A stretch of 64,000 nucleotides of DNA from an uncultured Eubacteriales bacterium. Lineage in GTDB: Bacteria > Bacillota > Clostridia > Christensenellales > CAG-138. The translations under genes were made by a program, and so were the position numbers. Below the pieces are notes generated by a model. It was not told where the DNA came from and did not search any database. It saw only the letters and a list, made by a program, of their open reading frames with translations. The stretch lies in assembly GCA_902765005.1 (NCBI GenBank), contig CACWYB010000001.1, positions 1-64,000 of the forward strand. Reading direction: 5' to 3'. Below, in pieces: positions 7,885-15,733 of the stretch (positions are counted from its first letter, which is position 1; each line of letters begins with the position of its first letter).

Positions 7885-8193
7885 TCAGTCAAATTCGCCG
7901 TCGATAATCTGCTGTATCGAGGTTATTTCCGTCGTCTTAAAAAGATCGGAGAATGGCTCGGATGCGCCCAAAACAACAGCGATCTTCAAAAGAGATTCAA
8001 GGGAAATCTTCCCCGTCTGCTCAAACCGTTTCAGCGATCCATAACTCACGCTAGATCTCTCCGCAAGCTCCGCTTGCGAAAGCTTTCTACGCTTGCGCAG
8101 TTTTTTAAGGTTATGTGCAATTTCTAAGCCAATTTCCTTTGGCGTTTTTAGAAGTAAAAAGAATTTTTCTTCAGGAATGTCAGATCTATTCAT
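7885..8193 (-). CDS. XRE-family helix-turn-helix regulator
   Basis: A 102-residue DNA-binding protein with an HTH_3 domain at about residues 25-82 (LRKRRKLSQAELAERSSVS, then GSLKRFEQTGKISLESLLK). Such small proteins are usually repressors or antitoxins of the HipB type, but no HipA-like or other toxin gene follows it. Its promoter is unusually close: TTGACA, 17 bases, TAAAAT, with the -10 only about 6 bases before the ATG, so the transcript may be leaderless. TTAGCAA half-sites in inverted orientation overlap the promoter, which suggests it represses itself. Confidence 0.85.
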   Translation of the reverse strand: MNRSDIPEEKFFLLLKTPKEIGLEIAHNLKKLRKRRKLSQAELAERSSVSYGSLKRFEQTGKISLESLLKIAVVLGASEPFSDLFKTTEITSIQQIIDGEFD

Positions 8194-8199
8194 GCTTAT

Positions 8200-8247
8200 A
8201 TTTTAGCAATTTATAGTATGTTTGTCAATTATTTGCTAATATTTGAG
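8200..8247 (-). promoter_or_regulatory. Promoter and inverted-repeat operator of the XRE gene
   Basis: On the minus strand the -35 is TTGACA (8228-8223), the spacer 17 bases and the -10 TAAAAT (8205-8200). TTAGCAA and TTGCTAA arms lie on either side of the -35/-10 spacer region, and a third, imperfect half-site (TTGCTC) lies further upstream. The layout is typical of autorepression by a dimeric HTH protein. Confidence 0.65.
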
Positions 8248-8288
8248 CAATTACCTACAAGAGGCAAACTCTATATCGACATCCTCGT

Positions 8289-8309
8289 TTTGACGACATT
8301 TTGACGACA
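8289..8309 (+). repeat. Two TTTGACGACA repeats
   Basis: Perfect decamers start at 8289 and 8300, again 11 bases apart. They are followed by a hairpin like the one after the 7672 cluster, and both neighbourhoods later share GGTATCAGACTTT. A stretch of roughly 150 bases may therefore have been duplicated. Confidence 0.55.
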
Positions 8310-8329
8310 CGGGTTTTTCAATGGCATAA

Positions 8330-8376
8330 AAAAACAGTGGCGCACCGCGTTGGATGCGCTGCCGATTCTTTTTGTA
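8330..8376 (+). terminator. Hairpin with A/T runs
   Basis: A run of seven As, then GGCGCA/TGCGC arms with a bulge, then TTCTTTTT. The loop-side bases CGCACCG and GATGCGC are shared with the hairpin at 9370. It probably insulates the next gene. Confidence 0.45.
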
Positions 8377-8571
8377 TTATGAACATAAAATCTGCGCATC
8401 ATATGGCGGTTTTGAAAAAGCCATGGTATACTGGTATCAGACTTTCAGATAGACAAATCGGGATTTGTAGAGCTAATTGCTTAAAACAAGAAGAATACAA
8501 ATACCGGTTTGCATAAAGGGATATTCTGGAATCGTTGAAGAAGAACAAGATAAATATGGGAGAGATGGCTG

Positions 8572-9271
8572 ATGAAAGAAGAATGCTTAATCTGTAAAGC
8601 TCCGCTGGAATACCTTGAGACAGATGTTCTCATGGAATGCGAGATTTGCCATAAAAAAGAAAACAGAAAACAGCAAGACAAGATGCGTGAATGGACACTA
8701 TGTATGCAACGATTGCCATACACAGGGACTTGATTCCATTATCGGATTATGCATGAAGGAAAATTCAAAGAATCCGATAGCTATTATCGAAAAGATGATG
8801 GCGATGTCGTTCTGCCATATGCATGGGCCGGAACATCATGTTATGGTCGGAGCTGCCCTGCTTACAGCATATAAAAACGCAGGTGGAGACATTGACCTGC
8901 ACAGCGCATTGATAGAAATGATGAATCGTGGAAAAAGCGTTCCGGGTGGTGCGTGTGGATTCTGGGGAGCCTGCGGGGCAGGAATTAGTTCCGGCATGTT
9001 TATATCCATTATTTCAAAGTCCACACCTTTGGCTAATGAACCATTTGCGCTGTCACACAAGATGACGGCTGATTCGCTTGGACAGATCGGCGAAGTTGGA
9101 GGTCCGCGCTGCTGCAAGAGGGATTCATTCCTGTCCATCCTGGCAGCTATCGATTTTGTGAAGGCTCACTTTGACATTGAGATGGAAAAACCGGAAGTTG
9201 TTTGCCGCTTTTCTGCACAGAACAATCAGTGCATCGGTAAACGCTGTCCATTTTCGAAATCAAATCATTGA
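8572..9271 (+). pseudogene. DUF5714 protein, frameshifted by a 7-base duplication
   Basis: The ATG at 8572 starts MKEECLICKAPLEYLE and a CxxC zinc-ribbon-like segment. The frame is then lost in the doubled AAAACAG at 8660-8673. Removing one copy of the 7-mer restores HKKENSKTRCVNGHYVCNDC and the rest of the protein to 9271, about 230 residues. The body matches DUF5714, with conserved His, Cys and Gly motifs (FCHMHGPEHH, GGACGFWGACGAGIS). In other genomes this domain accompanies radical SAM or methyltransferase proteins; none is next to it here. The gene is presumably inactive unless the shift is bypassed. Confidence 0.75.
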
Positions 9272-9369
9272 TACAAATTCCAGTTTGTCGAGCCGCTAAC
9301 GGATCGGTTTCAAAGAACATCTGAAGGCGAACCACGGCATCGCTTTTTTCAGATTCGTTCGGATAAAAA

Positions 9370-9402
9370 CAGCAGCGCACCGGTTGCCCGATGCGCCGCC
9401 GT
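9370..9402 (-). terminator. Hairpin after the integrase gene
   Basis: GCAGCGCA/TGCGCCGC arms lie between the end of the DUF5714 gene and the end of the integrase gene, flanked by AAAAA and a T-rich stretch. It can serve as a terminator for the convergent genes on both strands. Confidence 0.55.
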
Positions 9403-9413
9403 TCTGTTTCTGG

Positions 9414-10604
9414 TCAGCCCTCTTTCACTTTGTTTCTGATGCTGTCGCCGAGGCATTTTGTGACGTGCTGATTCAGCTTTTCGATCCCCGCGCTCTCCTT
9501 TTCTGCGGAAAGGTGCGTATAGATCTTCATCGTAACGCTGAAATCCGCATGACCGAGCAGCTTCTGCGCCGTCTTGACGTCCACGTCCGCATCGTACAGC
9601 ATAGTCGCATAGGAATGCCGAAGCTGATGCGCCGTAAACGGCTCCATCGCCTGAACAGCAGGGATGAAACACACTTTGCCGTTCTCATTCTTTGTTCGAA
9701 CCTTGTCACGACCGCCCGCGCAGATGTTCAGATAATGCATGTAACTCTTCCATGCTTCGCTGTACGCCTGCGCGCTCATGATGTCGCCGGTGTTGACCGC
9801 AGGACAGACATACATGGAGATCGCCTCCCTTCGCGCCTTTTGTAGCGCCGGCAAAATCGCGTCCGGGATCGGAACAATGCGCGTACCCGCCTTGGTCTTC
9901 GGCTTCTTCACCGTGGTCGCATTGGTCGGCATATCCGCCGATTTACTGACCGAGAGCGTTTTTGCTTTGAAGTCGATATCGCTCCAAAGCAGGGCGAGCA
10001 GTTCCCCGCGGCGCAATCCGCAGTACAACATGATCAGCGCCGGAACGCCCATGCGGTTCCCCTCCCATGTTCGCAGAATCAGCTCGCGCTGTTCCTCCGT
10101 GATCGGCTGCCGTTCCTCCGCATCGACATGCGGGACTTTGATTTTTTCGAATACGTTCCGATAAACAAGGTCGTTTTGCATGGCAAGGTCGAGAACCTGC
10201 GACGCCGTCTGCTTCACCATCTGCATGGATTTTTGTGCGTAACCCTCCTTTGCCATTTCGTTGATGATAACCTGCAAGTGCATCGGGCGCAGATCCCGCA
10301 CCTTCATTTCCGCAAGCGGCTGCAGTTTTCCCCGGATGATGCCCTTGTACCGAAGGCGCATCTTTTCGCTGATCGTTGGCTTGAAATGCTCGACCCAGTT
10401 TTCGGCGATCTTCCCGAACAGCGCCGTATCCGAACTCAGAAATATGCCCTGTTCGATCTGCACCTGGATCTCTGCAGCCTTGCGTTCCAGCTCCTTTTGT
10501 GTTGCGGCATAGATGCTGATCCGGTTGAGAGAGCCGTCCAGATTCCGCCCAACGGTGATTTTCTTTTCGTACCGCTTGTCCTCGCGTTTATTTGTTCGTG
10601 CCAT
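9414..10604 (-). CDS. int: Tyrosine recombinase (integrase)
   Basis: A 396-residue phage- and ICE-type integrase that cuts and rejoins attachment sites. It has an N-terminal arm-binding region (residues about 1-60), a SAM-like core-binding domain (about 60-165) and a catalytic domain (about 170-385). The active-site residues are all visible: R198 in CGLRRGE, H326 and R329 in HQLRH, H352 in LLGH, and Y362 in MKIYTH. It is the last gene of the tnpV-int pair, starting one base after the tnpV stop. The left att border is about 1.8 kb away, and the TTTGACGACA clusters are probable arm sites. It looks intact. Confidence 0.93.
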   Translation of the reverse strand: MARTNKREDKRYEKKITVGRNLDGSLNRISIYAATQKELERKAAEIQVQIEQGIFLSSDTALFGKIAENWVEHFKPTISEKMRLRYKGIIRGKLQPLAEMKVRDLRPMHLQVIINEMAKEGYAQKSMQMVKQTASQVLDLAMQNDLVYRNVFEKIKVPHVDAEERQPITEEQRELILRTWEGNRMGVPALIMLYCGLRRGELLALLWSDIDFKAKTLSVSKSADMPTNATTVKKPKTKAGTRIVPIPDAILPALQKARREAISMYVCPAVNTGDIMSAQAYSEAWKSYMHYLNICAGGRDKVRTKNENGKVCFIPAVQAMEPFTAHQLRHSYATMLYDADVDVKTAQKLLGHADFSVTMKIYTHLSAEKESAGIEKLNQHVTKCLGDSIRNKVKEG

Positions 10605-10605
10605 A

Positions 10606-10956
10606 TCACACCTCGATCAATTCCGCGCGCACGATCTCATCGGCGCGGTTGCGAATGTTGTTCATAGCCCCGACCCATGCCATCTGATCACGCCGCTTGA
10701 GATCTTCGGTCACGCCCTCGGATGCTGCCATTTGCTTGACAAGTGTTTCCATCATGTCAAGTGCCGCTTCGTTCGTGTCGATCAGGTGTTGCGTCAGCGT
10801 GCCTTTCATCAGCAGGGCGTTGTAAGTGCCCTTGCGGTGCTCCTTAAGGAACATCTTTCGTCGCCAACCCCAGACGCCGATCTCGCCTTCCGGCTGTGGA
10901 TCGAGCGTCAGATTCGGAAGCAGGTAGTCGCCCTCTTGTCTGTAAATAATGTTCAT
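10606..10956 (-). CDS. tnpV: TnpV-like transposon protein
   Basis: A 116-residue protein that resembles the TnpV family (PF14198), small proteins found beside recombinases in clostridial elements and thought to assist excision. Recognisable parts are the opening IIYRQEGDYLLPNLTL and the middle RKMFLKEHRKGTYNALLMKG. ATG 10956 is chosen because AAAGGAG lies 8 bases upstream, inside the end of the previous gene; a TTG at 10962 is also in frame. It is followed immediately by the integrase, so the two are co-translated. Confidence 0.8.
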   Translation of the reverse strand: MNIIYRQEGDYLLPNLTLDPQPEGEIGVWGWRRKMFLKEHRKGTYNALLMKGTLTQHLIDTNEAALDMMETLVKQMAASEGVTEDLKRRDQMAWVGAMNNIRNRADEIVRAELIEV

Positions 10957-10958
10957 CG

Positions 10959-11222
10959 TCAATTCTCCTTTCGATTTTCTGTCACTTTATCGAATAGTTC
11001 ATTTCGCGTCGATTTGCAACTTTGCGATGCGAGAAATTTTGTAATCGGCTTCGGCAGCTCGCTGCGGTTCAAATAAGCATCTACCATGCCGTCCATGGTA
11101 AAATAGATCCCGATCCAATCGCTGTTCTCCGGTTCGGAATGCATATCGTAAGCCGCAGCAGCCGGTGCACAGATGGAATCCGATTTACACGCACCGATCA
11201 AGCCATTATCCTCACCGCCCAT
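10959..11222 (-). CDS. Small protein of unknown function
   Basis: The protein has 87 residues and no recognised domain. The middle contains NSDWIGIYFTMDGMVDAYLN, which looks like a folded small domain. The ATG at 11222 has a CGGAG ribosome binding site; an ATG at 11240 is the alternative. The gene overlaps the end of the relaxase gene by about 11 bases and stops two bases before the tnpV start, so it belongs to the mob-tnpV-int operon. Confidence 0.5.
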   Translation of the reverse strand: MGGEDNGLIGACKSDSICAPAAAAYDMHSEPENSDWIGIYFTMDGMVDAYLNRSELPKPITKFLASQSCKSTRNELFDKVTENRKEN

Positions 11223-12585
11223 ATTCCCGTCTCCGCACATTCCGGTTCTTTCCTTTCTCGGCAGGTTTCTGTGCTTGTGCTTCTTCGCGCAGTATACGGT
11301 TTCTCTCCTCGATCTCTACCGCCCGAAGCAACACATCCGAGCACAACTTCAAGTCCCGGCGTAATTGTTTGTTGGTATCGGAAAGTGCTTCGAGCCGATC
11401 CTCGATCCCCTGTTTCCGCTCCTCCGTCGTGCCCACTCTGCGGCGCTCGTTGTACAGTTCTGTGCGCTCGTATTGCAGATGGCTGAGTTTTTGTTCCAGC
11501 GTTTTCTGTAGTTCCTGCACCTGTTCGCCGGTGTCGAGTTTGTATCGGTTCAGAAACTTGGCTTGTTCTGAAAGCGCATCCAGATGGCGTAAATCCTCTT
11601 TCAGCACGAATGGATAGGATTGCTTGGGATTGTTCCTTGCCTCCCGCAGTTTACGCAGATAGAAGAAACACAGCGCCCGAAGCCCTTTCCATGTGATCTT
11701 CGATAGCCTGAAATCGCCCTGTACCGTGTATCGCTTTGTGGGGTTCTTCGGCTGCCGTGGTTCTACCTCCGGATACCGCTGCCGCAGAATCCGTTGTCGG
11801 ATTGCGGTTTCTGTGTACCCGTTTCCGAGCGATTGGAGCCGCACGAATCGTTTCATACCGAGCGCCTTGATCCTTAGAAAGCTGCCGCGCTGCTCAAAGA
11901 TGTAACCCTTCTTTTTCATGGCTGCATAGAACTGTTCCATGGTCATGCTGTACCGGATGGCGTAATCCATATCCTCCCGAATAATGGAACGAAAGGTCGG
12001 TTCTCCGGCGTGCTCCGCTGCCCACTCCGTATAGTGCTTTGTGGCGTTGGTGCTTCTTGGCTCGATCACAGATAATCCGTATTCCCGGCAAAGCCGGTCG
12101 GATACCGCCCGCATCTTCCGGTAACTGGCGTGGTTGGAATCGAACTTTTTGCCATCCAGTCCGACAGAATTAACGACGAAATGCGAATGGATGTGTGCCT
12201 TATCAAGATGCGTTGCAATGATCACCTGGTGATCCGGCCATAGTTCCTGTGCCAGTTTCAATCCGATCTCATGTGCGATCTCCGGCGTCACTTCCCCCGG
12301 TTTGAAGCTCTGGTAGCCATGGAACGCAAGGATGCCGTCCTCCTTGCCGTACTGTTTTTTCGTGATCTGCATCTCCTCTCTGGCGATATCCGGGGAACAG
12401 TTCCAGCCAGAAACGTAATACTGTTTCTCCGTCTTGGCATCGTTCATAGCGTAATCCATCACATCGCGCATAGACTGGTAATCGACCCTGCTCCACTCCG
12501 TGTTCTCTGTTTTCTGCTTGTCCTCCGCATACTCAAGAATGTGATCAAGACGGCTTTTAACCGGCCATATCTTCGTCGTTGCCAT
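11212..12585 (-). CDS. mobA: MOBP-type relaxase
   Basis: A 457-residue DNA relaxase that nicks oriT and leads the strand during conjugative mobilization. The N-terminal half holds the relaxase domain, with the metal-binding histidines in THLDKAHIHSHFVVN at about residue 130. The C-terminal third is a long coiled coil rich in Glu, Arg and Leu. The start at 12585 (MATTKIWPV) is preferred over the longer frame from 12660 because the extension lies wholly within mobC. The 29-base overlap with mobC suggests coupled translation. An oriT-like site lies upstream of mobC. Confidence 0.88.
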   Translation of the reverse strand: MATTKIWPVKSRLDHILEYAEDKQKTENTEWSRVDYQSMRDVMDYAMNDAKTEKQYYVSGWNCSPDIAREEMQITKKQYGKEDGILAFHGYQSFKPGEVTPEIAHEIGLKLAQELWPDHQVIIATHLDKAHIHSHFVVNSVGLDGKKFDSNHASYRKMRAVSDRLCREYGLSVIEPRSTNATKHYTEWAAEHAGEPTFRSIIREDMDYAIRYSMTMEQFYAAMKKKGYIFEQRGSFLRIKALGMKRFVRLQSLGNGYTETAIRQRILRQRYPEVEPRQPKNPTKRYTVQGDFRLSKITWKGLRALCFFYLRKLREARNNPKQSYPFVLKEDLRHLDALSEQAKFLNRYKLDTGEQVQELQKTLEQKLSHLQYERTELYNERRRVGTTEERKQGIEDRLEALSDTNKQLRRDLKLCSDVLLRAVEIEERNRILREEAQAQKPAEKGKNRNVRRREYGR

Positions 12586-12910
12586 GCATTTTCTCCGGCA
12601 GCAGGACCGCTTTCTGAATGTCCAGAATCGCCGTGCTGAGCGCTTTCGCTTCCTCTGCATACTGTTCTTTCAGAAAGAATCCGGTCGCATTCGCTCTTGC
12701 CGCGATCTGATTCATACTGTTGCCGATCGCGTGCAGTTCACGGATCAGCGTTTTGTAATCCGCTGACGGCTGCTCTTTCGGAATATAGCCGTTAATCAAG
12801 GATCGCAGATACTTTGCCACGGACAGTCCGCACTTCTTTGCGTTGGTGTGCAGTAATTCCTGTTCCTCCACATTCACGCGGAAATTGATTTGAATGTCGT
12901 GTTTCAACAT
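12557..12910 (-). CDS. mobC: MobC-like relaxosome protein
   Basis: A 117-residue accessory DNA-binding protein of the MobC type (PF05713). It has an N-terminal ribbon-helix-helix-like start (DIQINFRVNVEEQELLHTNA) and the typical late segment ELHAIGNSMNQIAARAN. It would bind oriT and help the relaxase open the nick region. ATG 12910 follows a good ribosome binding site (GGAGGAAAT); the reading frame continues to 12970 without one. It is the first gene of the mobilization operon. Confidence 0.85.
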   Translation of the reverse strand: MLKHDIQINFRVNVEEQELLHTNAKKCGLSVAKYLRSLINGYIPKEQPSADYKTLIRELHAIGNSMNQIAARANATGFFLKEQYAEEAKALSTAILDIQKAVLLPEKMHGNDEDMAG

Positions 12911-12970
12911 GATTTGATTTCCTCCTGTGATTTTTGTTTGAAATGGTTGTTTGCCGGCTTTCCGGCACAT

Positions 12971-13018
12971 CGGGGTTTAAGGGCGCTCCCTTACGAACGG
13001 ATTGTGCTACCACAATCC
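12971..13018 (-). other. oriT-like site: inverted repeat plus nick motif
   Basis: On the minus strand a perfect 8-base inverted repeat (GGATTGTG, 4-base loop, CACAATCC; 13018-12999) is followed by GTTCGTAAGGGAGCGCCCTTA. The motif resembles the TAAGTGCGCCCTT nick region of MobA/MOBQ-P plasmids such as RSF1010 and pC221. An inverted repeat a few bases before the nick is the usual layout. It lies just upstream of mobC. The nick base itself cannot be fixed from sequence. Confidence 0.6.
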
Positions 13019-13115
13019 CATGCTTGTTCCTCCCTAACAGAAGAGATAAGCCCTTTTCTGACGGGAGGGAAACGGACGGAATGCACATACGGTTATGATC
13101 CTTTGAACCGGCAAC

Positions 13116-13196
13116 AAGTGCTATCACTTTCAACCGCATGAATAGAAATGCTATCATTCTCTGGTCTCTGTTTCGGAACAAGAAGTGATGTCACTT
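13116..13196. repeat. Three short spaced palindromes
   Basis: AAGTG-CTAT-CACTT (13116-13129), AAATG-CTAT-CATT (13146-13158) and AAGTGA-TG-TCACTT (13183-13196) share the same arms and lie 30 and 37 bases apart between oriT and parB. They may be operators for the mob operon or for parB. No binding protein can be named. Confidence 0.5.
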
Positions 13197-13322
13197 TCGG
13201 TATCCGGAACCGGTGCGGGGATTCGCTCCCCGCACCGTAAACCTTGCCTCTGCCCCCGGGAATATTCTCGTACGCAAATGCCTGTCCGCCGTTTGGAATT
13301 GCCGCTCTGCCCCTGTGACCGG

Positions 13323-14432
13323 TTACCGCTCCTGTGCCTTGTTGCGCTGCCGACGCTTTTCGTTCTCCAGTGCCTTGACGATCACTTCCGTCATTCGCAC
13401 CGGCGTTACACCCTTTGGGAAGAATGCTTTCAGCTTCATCTGCTGCTCTAGCGCCGTAACGATCGTTTCGATCATCTGCGAGGGCGTTTCGTCCTCGGTA
13501 AAGAACCGTTCGAGCGTTTCCAGCGGGATAGAGATTTTCTCTTTCGACTTGCTCATACCGCTTTGTAAAACGGCCTTCAGCGTATCTTCCGTAAACTCCC
13601 TGTCCTCGTGCAGTTGCTTAATTCGCTGCGCCTGAGCCTTTGTCGGCGCTCGCAGTTCGGCTCGCATGAGCGACAGCACCGCCTGTTGTTCCGCTTCCGA
13701 CAGAAACGACAGGATCTCTCCAATGCTTTCTCCGAGTTTATTGGTGTCTACCAGATCCAGCAGCTCCGGCAAAAGGTTCGTTAAGCGGATATACCGTCTT
13801 ACGTTCCGATCGCTCATACCGACCTCTTTGGCGATCTGCTCTGTGGTTCTGCCGTTCGGCGGGACACCGTGTCCCGCGGCGATATGCTTCAGAGCTTTAT
13901 CCCGCATCTTGTACGCATTGGCTTTCTCGCTCGGCAGCAGTTTTTCCCTCTGCCGGTTCGCGTCCACCATGGCAAGCGTCGCCTGATCGTCGTCAAGATT
14001 GCGGACGATCGCAGGAATCGATTCAATGCCGAGTTCCTTACAAACCGCCATTCGACGGTGACCGGAGATCATCTCAAAGCCGTCTCCCTTTGGACGAAGC
14101 AGCACCGGTTCGAGCACGCCGTTTAATGCAACGCTTGCTTTGAGTTCCGCCATTGCTGCATCCGCTTCAACACGGAACGGATGATTCTCAAAGGGCTGGA
14201 TCTGATCGAGCCGGATTGATGTTACGGTTTCCTTTACAGGCTTGTCCTTGTTGGGTTTACTTGACTTGGCTGCCGGTGCCGCATCCTGTCTCTTTTCCGT
14301 AGAGATCGTTGTAACGGGTTCTTCTGTCACTTTCGTTTCACTCGTTGCGAGTGCTTTCTGTTCATTCGTAGAAGCCGCTTTCTTAATCTCCATCGGTTCG
14401 ACAGCGGTATTGTTTTTCTGCTGCTTACTCAT
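13323..14432 (-). CDS. parB: ParB/Spo0J-family partition protein
   Basis: A 369-residue protein with an 80-residue low-complexity, lysine/threonine-rich leader, then the ParB N-terminal CTPase domain (from IRLDQIQPFENHPFR to the conserved ISGHRRM). A helix-turn-helix follows (TTEQIAKEVGMSDRNVRRYI), then a charged C-terminal region. ParB proteins load at centromere-like palindromes and segregate or maintain DNA. No ParA ATPase is nearby, so it may work alone or with a host ParA. ATG 14432 overlaps the end of the upstream HTH gene by 4 bases. A palindrome CGGGACA-N3-TGTCCCG lies inside its own coding region. Confidence 0.88.
   Translation of the reverse strand: MSKQQKNNTAVEPMEIKKAASTNEQKALATSETKVTEEPVTTISTEKRQDAAPAAKSSKPNKDKPVKETVTSIRLDQIQPFENHPFRVEADAAMAELKASVALNGVLEPVLLRPKGDGFEMISGHRRMAVCKELGIESIPAIVRNLDDDQATLAMVDANRQREKLLPSEKANAYKMRDKALKHIAAGHGVPPNGRTTEQIAKEVGMSDRNVRRYIRLTNLLPELLDLVDTNKLGESIGEILSFLSEAEQQAVLSLMRAELRAPTKAQAQRIKQLHEDREFTEDTLKAVLQSGMSKSKEKISIPLETLERFFTEDETPSQMIETIVTALEQQMKLKAFFPKGVTPVRMTEVIVKALENEKRRQRNKAQER
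13860..13876. repeat. Palindrome CGGGACA-CCG-TGTCCCG (possible ParB site 1)
   Basis: A perfect 7-base-arm inverted repeat inside the parB coding sequence. Three more copies with the same arms lie upstream, at 15042, 15421 and 15734. Confidence 0.55.
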
Positions 14433-14770
14433 GCTTCGCTCACCTCCGGCAGGTCTTTCAGCCATGCAAGGAACGCATCCCGCGGGATCAGGATTCGTTT
14501 CCCGATCCGCTTGGAGGGGAATCCCTTGCTGTGACTCAGGTTGTAAGCGCCGACCCGGGAGATCCCCAGGAACGCCGCCATTTCTTCTACACTCAACGTG
14601 TAGGGCAGCTCTTGTGTATTTGTGTATGTAGGTTTCATGTGATTCGATTTCCTTTCATGGTCCGTGTAATGAGTGCTTGTCACCTTGGCGTCCCGAAGCG
14701 GCGACGTTCTCGTTTCCTTGATCAGGGGAAACGGTGTATCTGCACCGGCGGTCTCTATTGCCAGTTGCAT
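14429..14770 (-). CDS. Small helix-turn-helix (excisionase-like) protein
   Basis: The conserved part is an HTH_17 / excisionase-type domain (LSVEEMAAFLGISRVGAYNLSHSKGFPSKRIGKRILI) that binds DNA and often controls excision or transcription in such elements. Two starts are possible. ATG 14770 has a very strong ribosome binding site (AGGAGGG, spacing 5) and gives 113 residues with a polar leader. ATG 14638 has AAAGGAAA and gives only the 69-residue domain. The stop overlaps the parB start in an ATGA arrangement, so the two genes form an operon. Confidence 0.8.
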   Translation of the reverse strand: MQLAIETAGADTPFPLIKETRTSPLRDAKVTSTHYTDHERKSNHMKPTYTNTQELPYTLSVEEMAAFLGISRVGAYNLSHSKGFPSKRIGKRILIPRDAFLAWLKDLPEVSEA

Positions 14771-14962
14771 GTAATCCCTCCTACTATACAGTTGGGAACT
14801 TTTGGATAAATAATTAAAAAATCCGATTGTGAACTTTTTTAATTCGCTGTATTTCACATCTGTGTTCTCACCGCTCTATGCGGACTTTTTATCGATTTTT
14901 GCCTGGAAAGTTTGTAAGCAATTTTGTTGTACCGTTTATCCGTTGCGGGACTGATTTCGGTT

Positions 14963-15206
14963 CGCAACGCCCTCTCACTGTACATTGCTGAATTTTTTTG
15001 CAAATTGCCGGAAGTTTTTGAAATATATTTTCTGTCCATCGCGGGACACGTTGTCCCGCGGTCATATTTCCGTTCTCATGACCGCCGTGGTTCCTGTGCT
15101 GCTACGCACCACGTTGTCGCAGCGGGCTGTGCCCGCACCCTTGCATTGCTGCCCGGTTGATTGCTGTATTTACGACGGTAGAACGGTATGCAATTGTCAA
15201 GGTGCT
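14963..15206. repeat. 244-base direct repeat, copy A
   Basis: Starts at GCAACGCCCTCTCACTGTAC and ends at CAAGGTGCT. It contains an AT-rich block (GAAATATATTTTCT), the palindrome CGGGACA-CGT-TGTCCCG and the hairpin GCGGGC-TGT-GCCCGC. The same order occurs in copy C at 15347-15590. Confidence 0.8.
15042..15058. repeat. Palindrome CGGGACA-CGT-TGTCCCG (possible ParB site 2)
   Basis: The arms extend to 9 bases on each side (CGCGGGACA/TGTCCCGCG). It sits inside repeat copy A, about 600 bases upstream of parB. Confidence 0.6.
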
Positions 15207-15253
15207 TGCAACATCGTGTTGTGCTGCCACTTGATTGAGATACGGTTTCGTCG

Positions 15254-15335
15254 TCTCTCACTGTACATTGGGTAATTTTTTTTGAATTGTTTAACGTTTT
15301 TGAAAATATATTTTTTCTGTGTCTCGCGTCCTGCG
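15254..15335. repeat. Partial third copy (B) of the direct repeat
   Basis: Shares only the first 80 or so bases of copies A and C (CTCTCACTGTACATTGGGTAA, then the AATATATTTT block). It stops where the palindrome would be; a decayed remnant may be seen in TCTCGCGTCCTGCG. Confidence 0.65.
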
Positions 15336-15346
15336 ATGCTGTCACT

Positions 15347-15590
15347 TGCAACGTCCTCTCACTGTACATAGGGTAATTTTTTTGCGAATTGCCGGAACAT
15401 TTTAAAATATATTTTCTATGCGGGACATCTTGTCCCGCGGGATATGCTCCCGTTCTCATGACCGCCCGTGTCCTATGCTCTGCAATGCAGACCACGTTGT
15501 CGCAGCGGGCTGTGCCCGCGACCTTGCTAATTAGCACGGTTGTTTGCCGTATGTAAGACGGTAGAACGGTATGCAGTTTTCAAGGTGCTG
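15347..15590. repeat. 244-base direct repeat, copy C
   Basis: Same order of elements as copy A, with scattered substitutions. The palindrome in this copy has the centre TCT. Confidence 0.8.
15421..15437. repeat. Palindrome CGGGACA-TCT-TGTCCCG (possible ParB site 3)
   Basis: Lies at the same place in repeat copy C as site 2 in copy A. The arms are kept and the centre differs, as expected of a protein-binding palindrome. Confidence 0.6.
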
Positions 15591-15733
15591 AGGGGTTCAG
15601 TAATTTACCCTCCATATATCAACCCCCCCACACAAGTGCTCAAACCGACAAATATTTTTGTAAAATATTGAAATTTGTTGAAAATAAACGTTTATTCGAA
15701 GATATTTCTTCGCTTTTGCTCTTATTTCGTATA

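Noticed and set aside
7885-8193. Complete toxin-antitoxin module
   Set aside because: Only the HTH protein is present; no toxin gene lies on either side.
15076-15537. Minus-strand open frames inside the 244-base repeats
   Set aside because: They repeat the same peptide pieces (such as KYISK...MYSER) because the DNA is repeated, and they have no consistent start or length.
14963-15590. CRISPR array
   Set aside because: The repeats are 244 bases long, only two full copies exist, there are no regular spacers and no cas genes.
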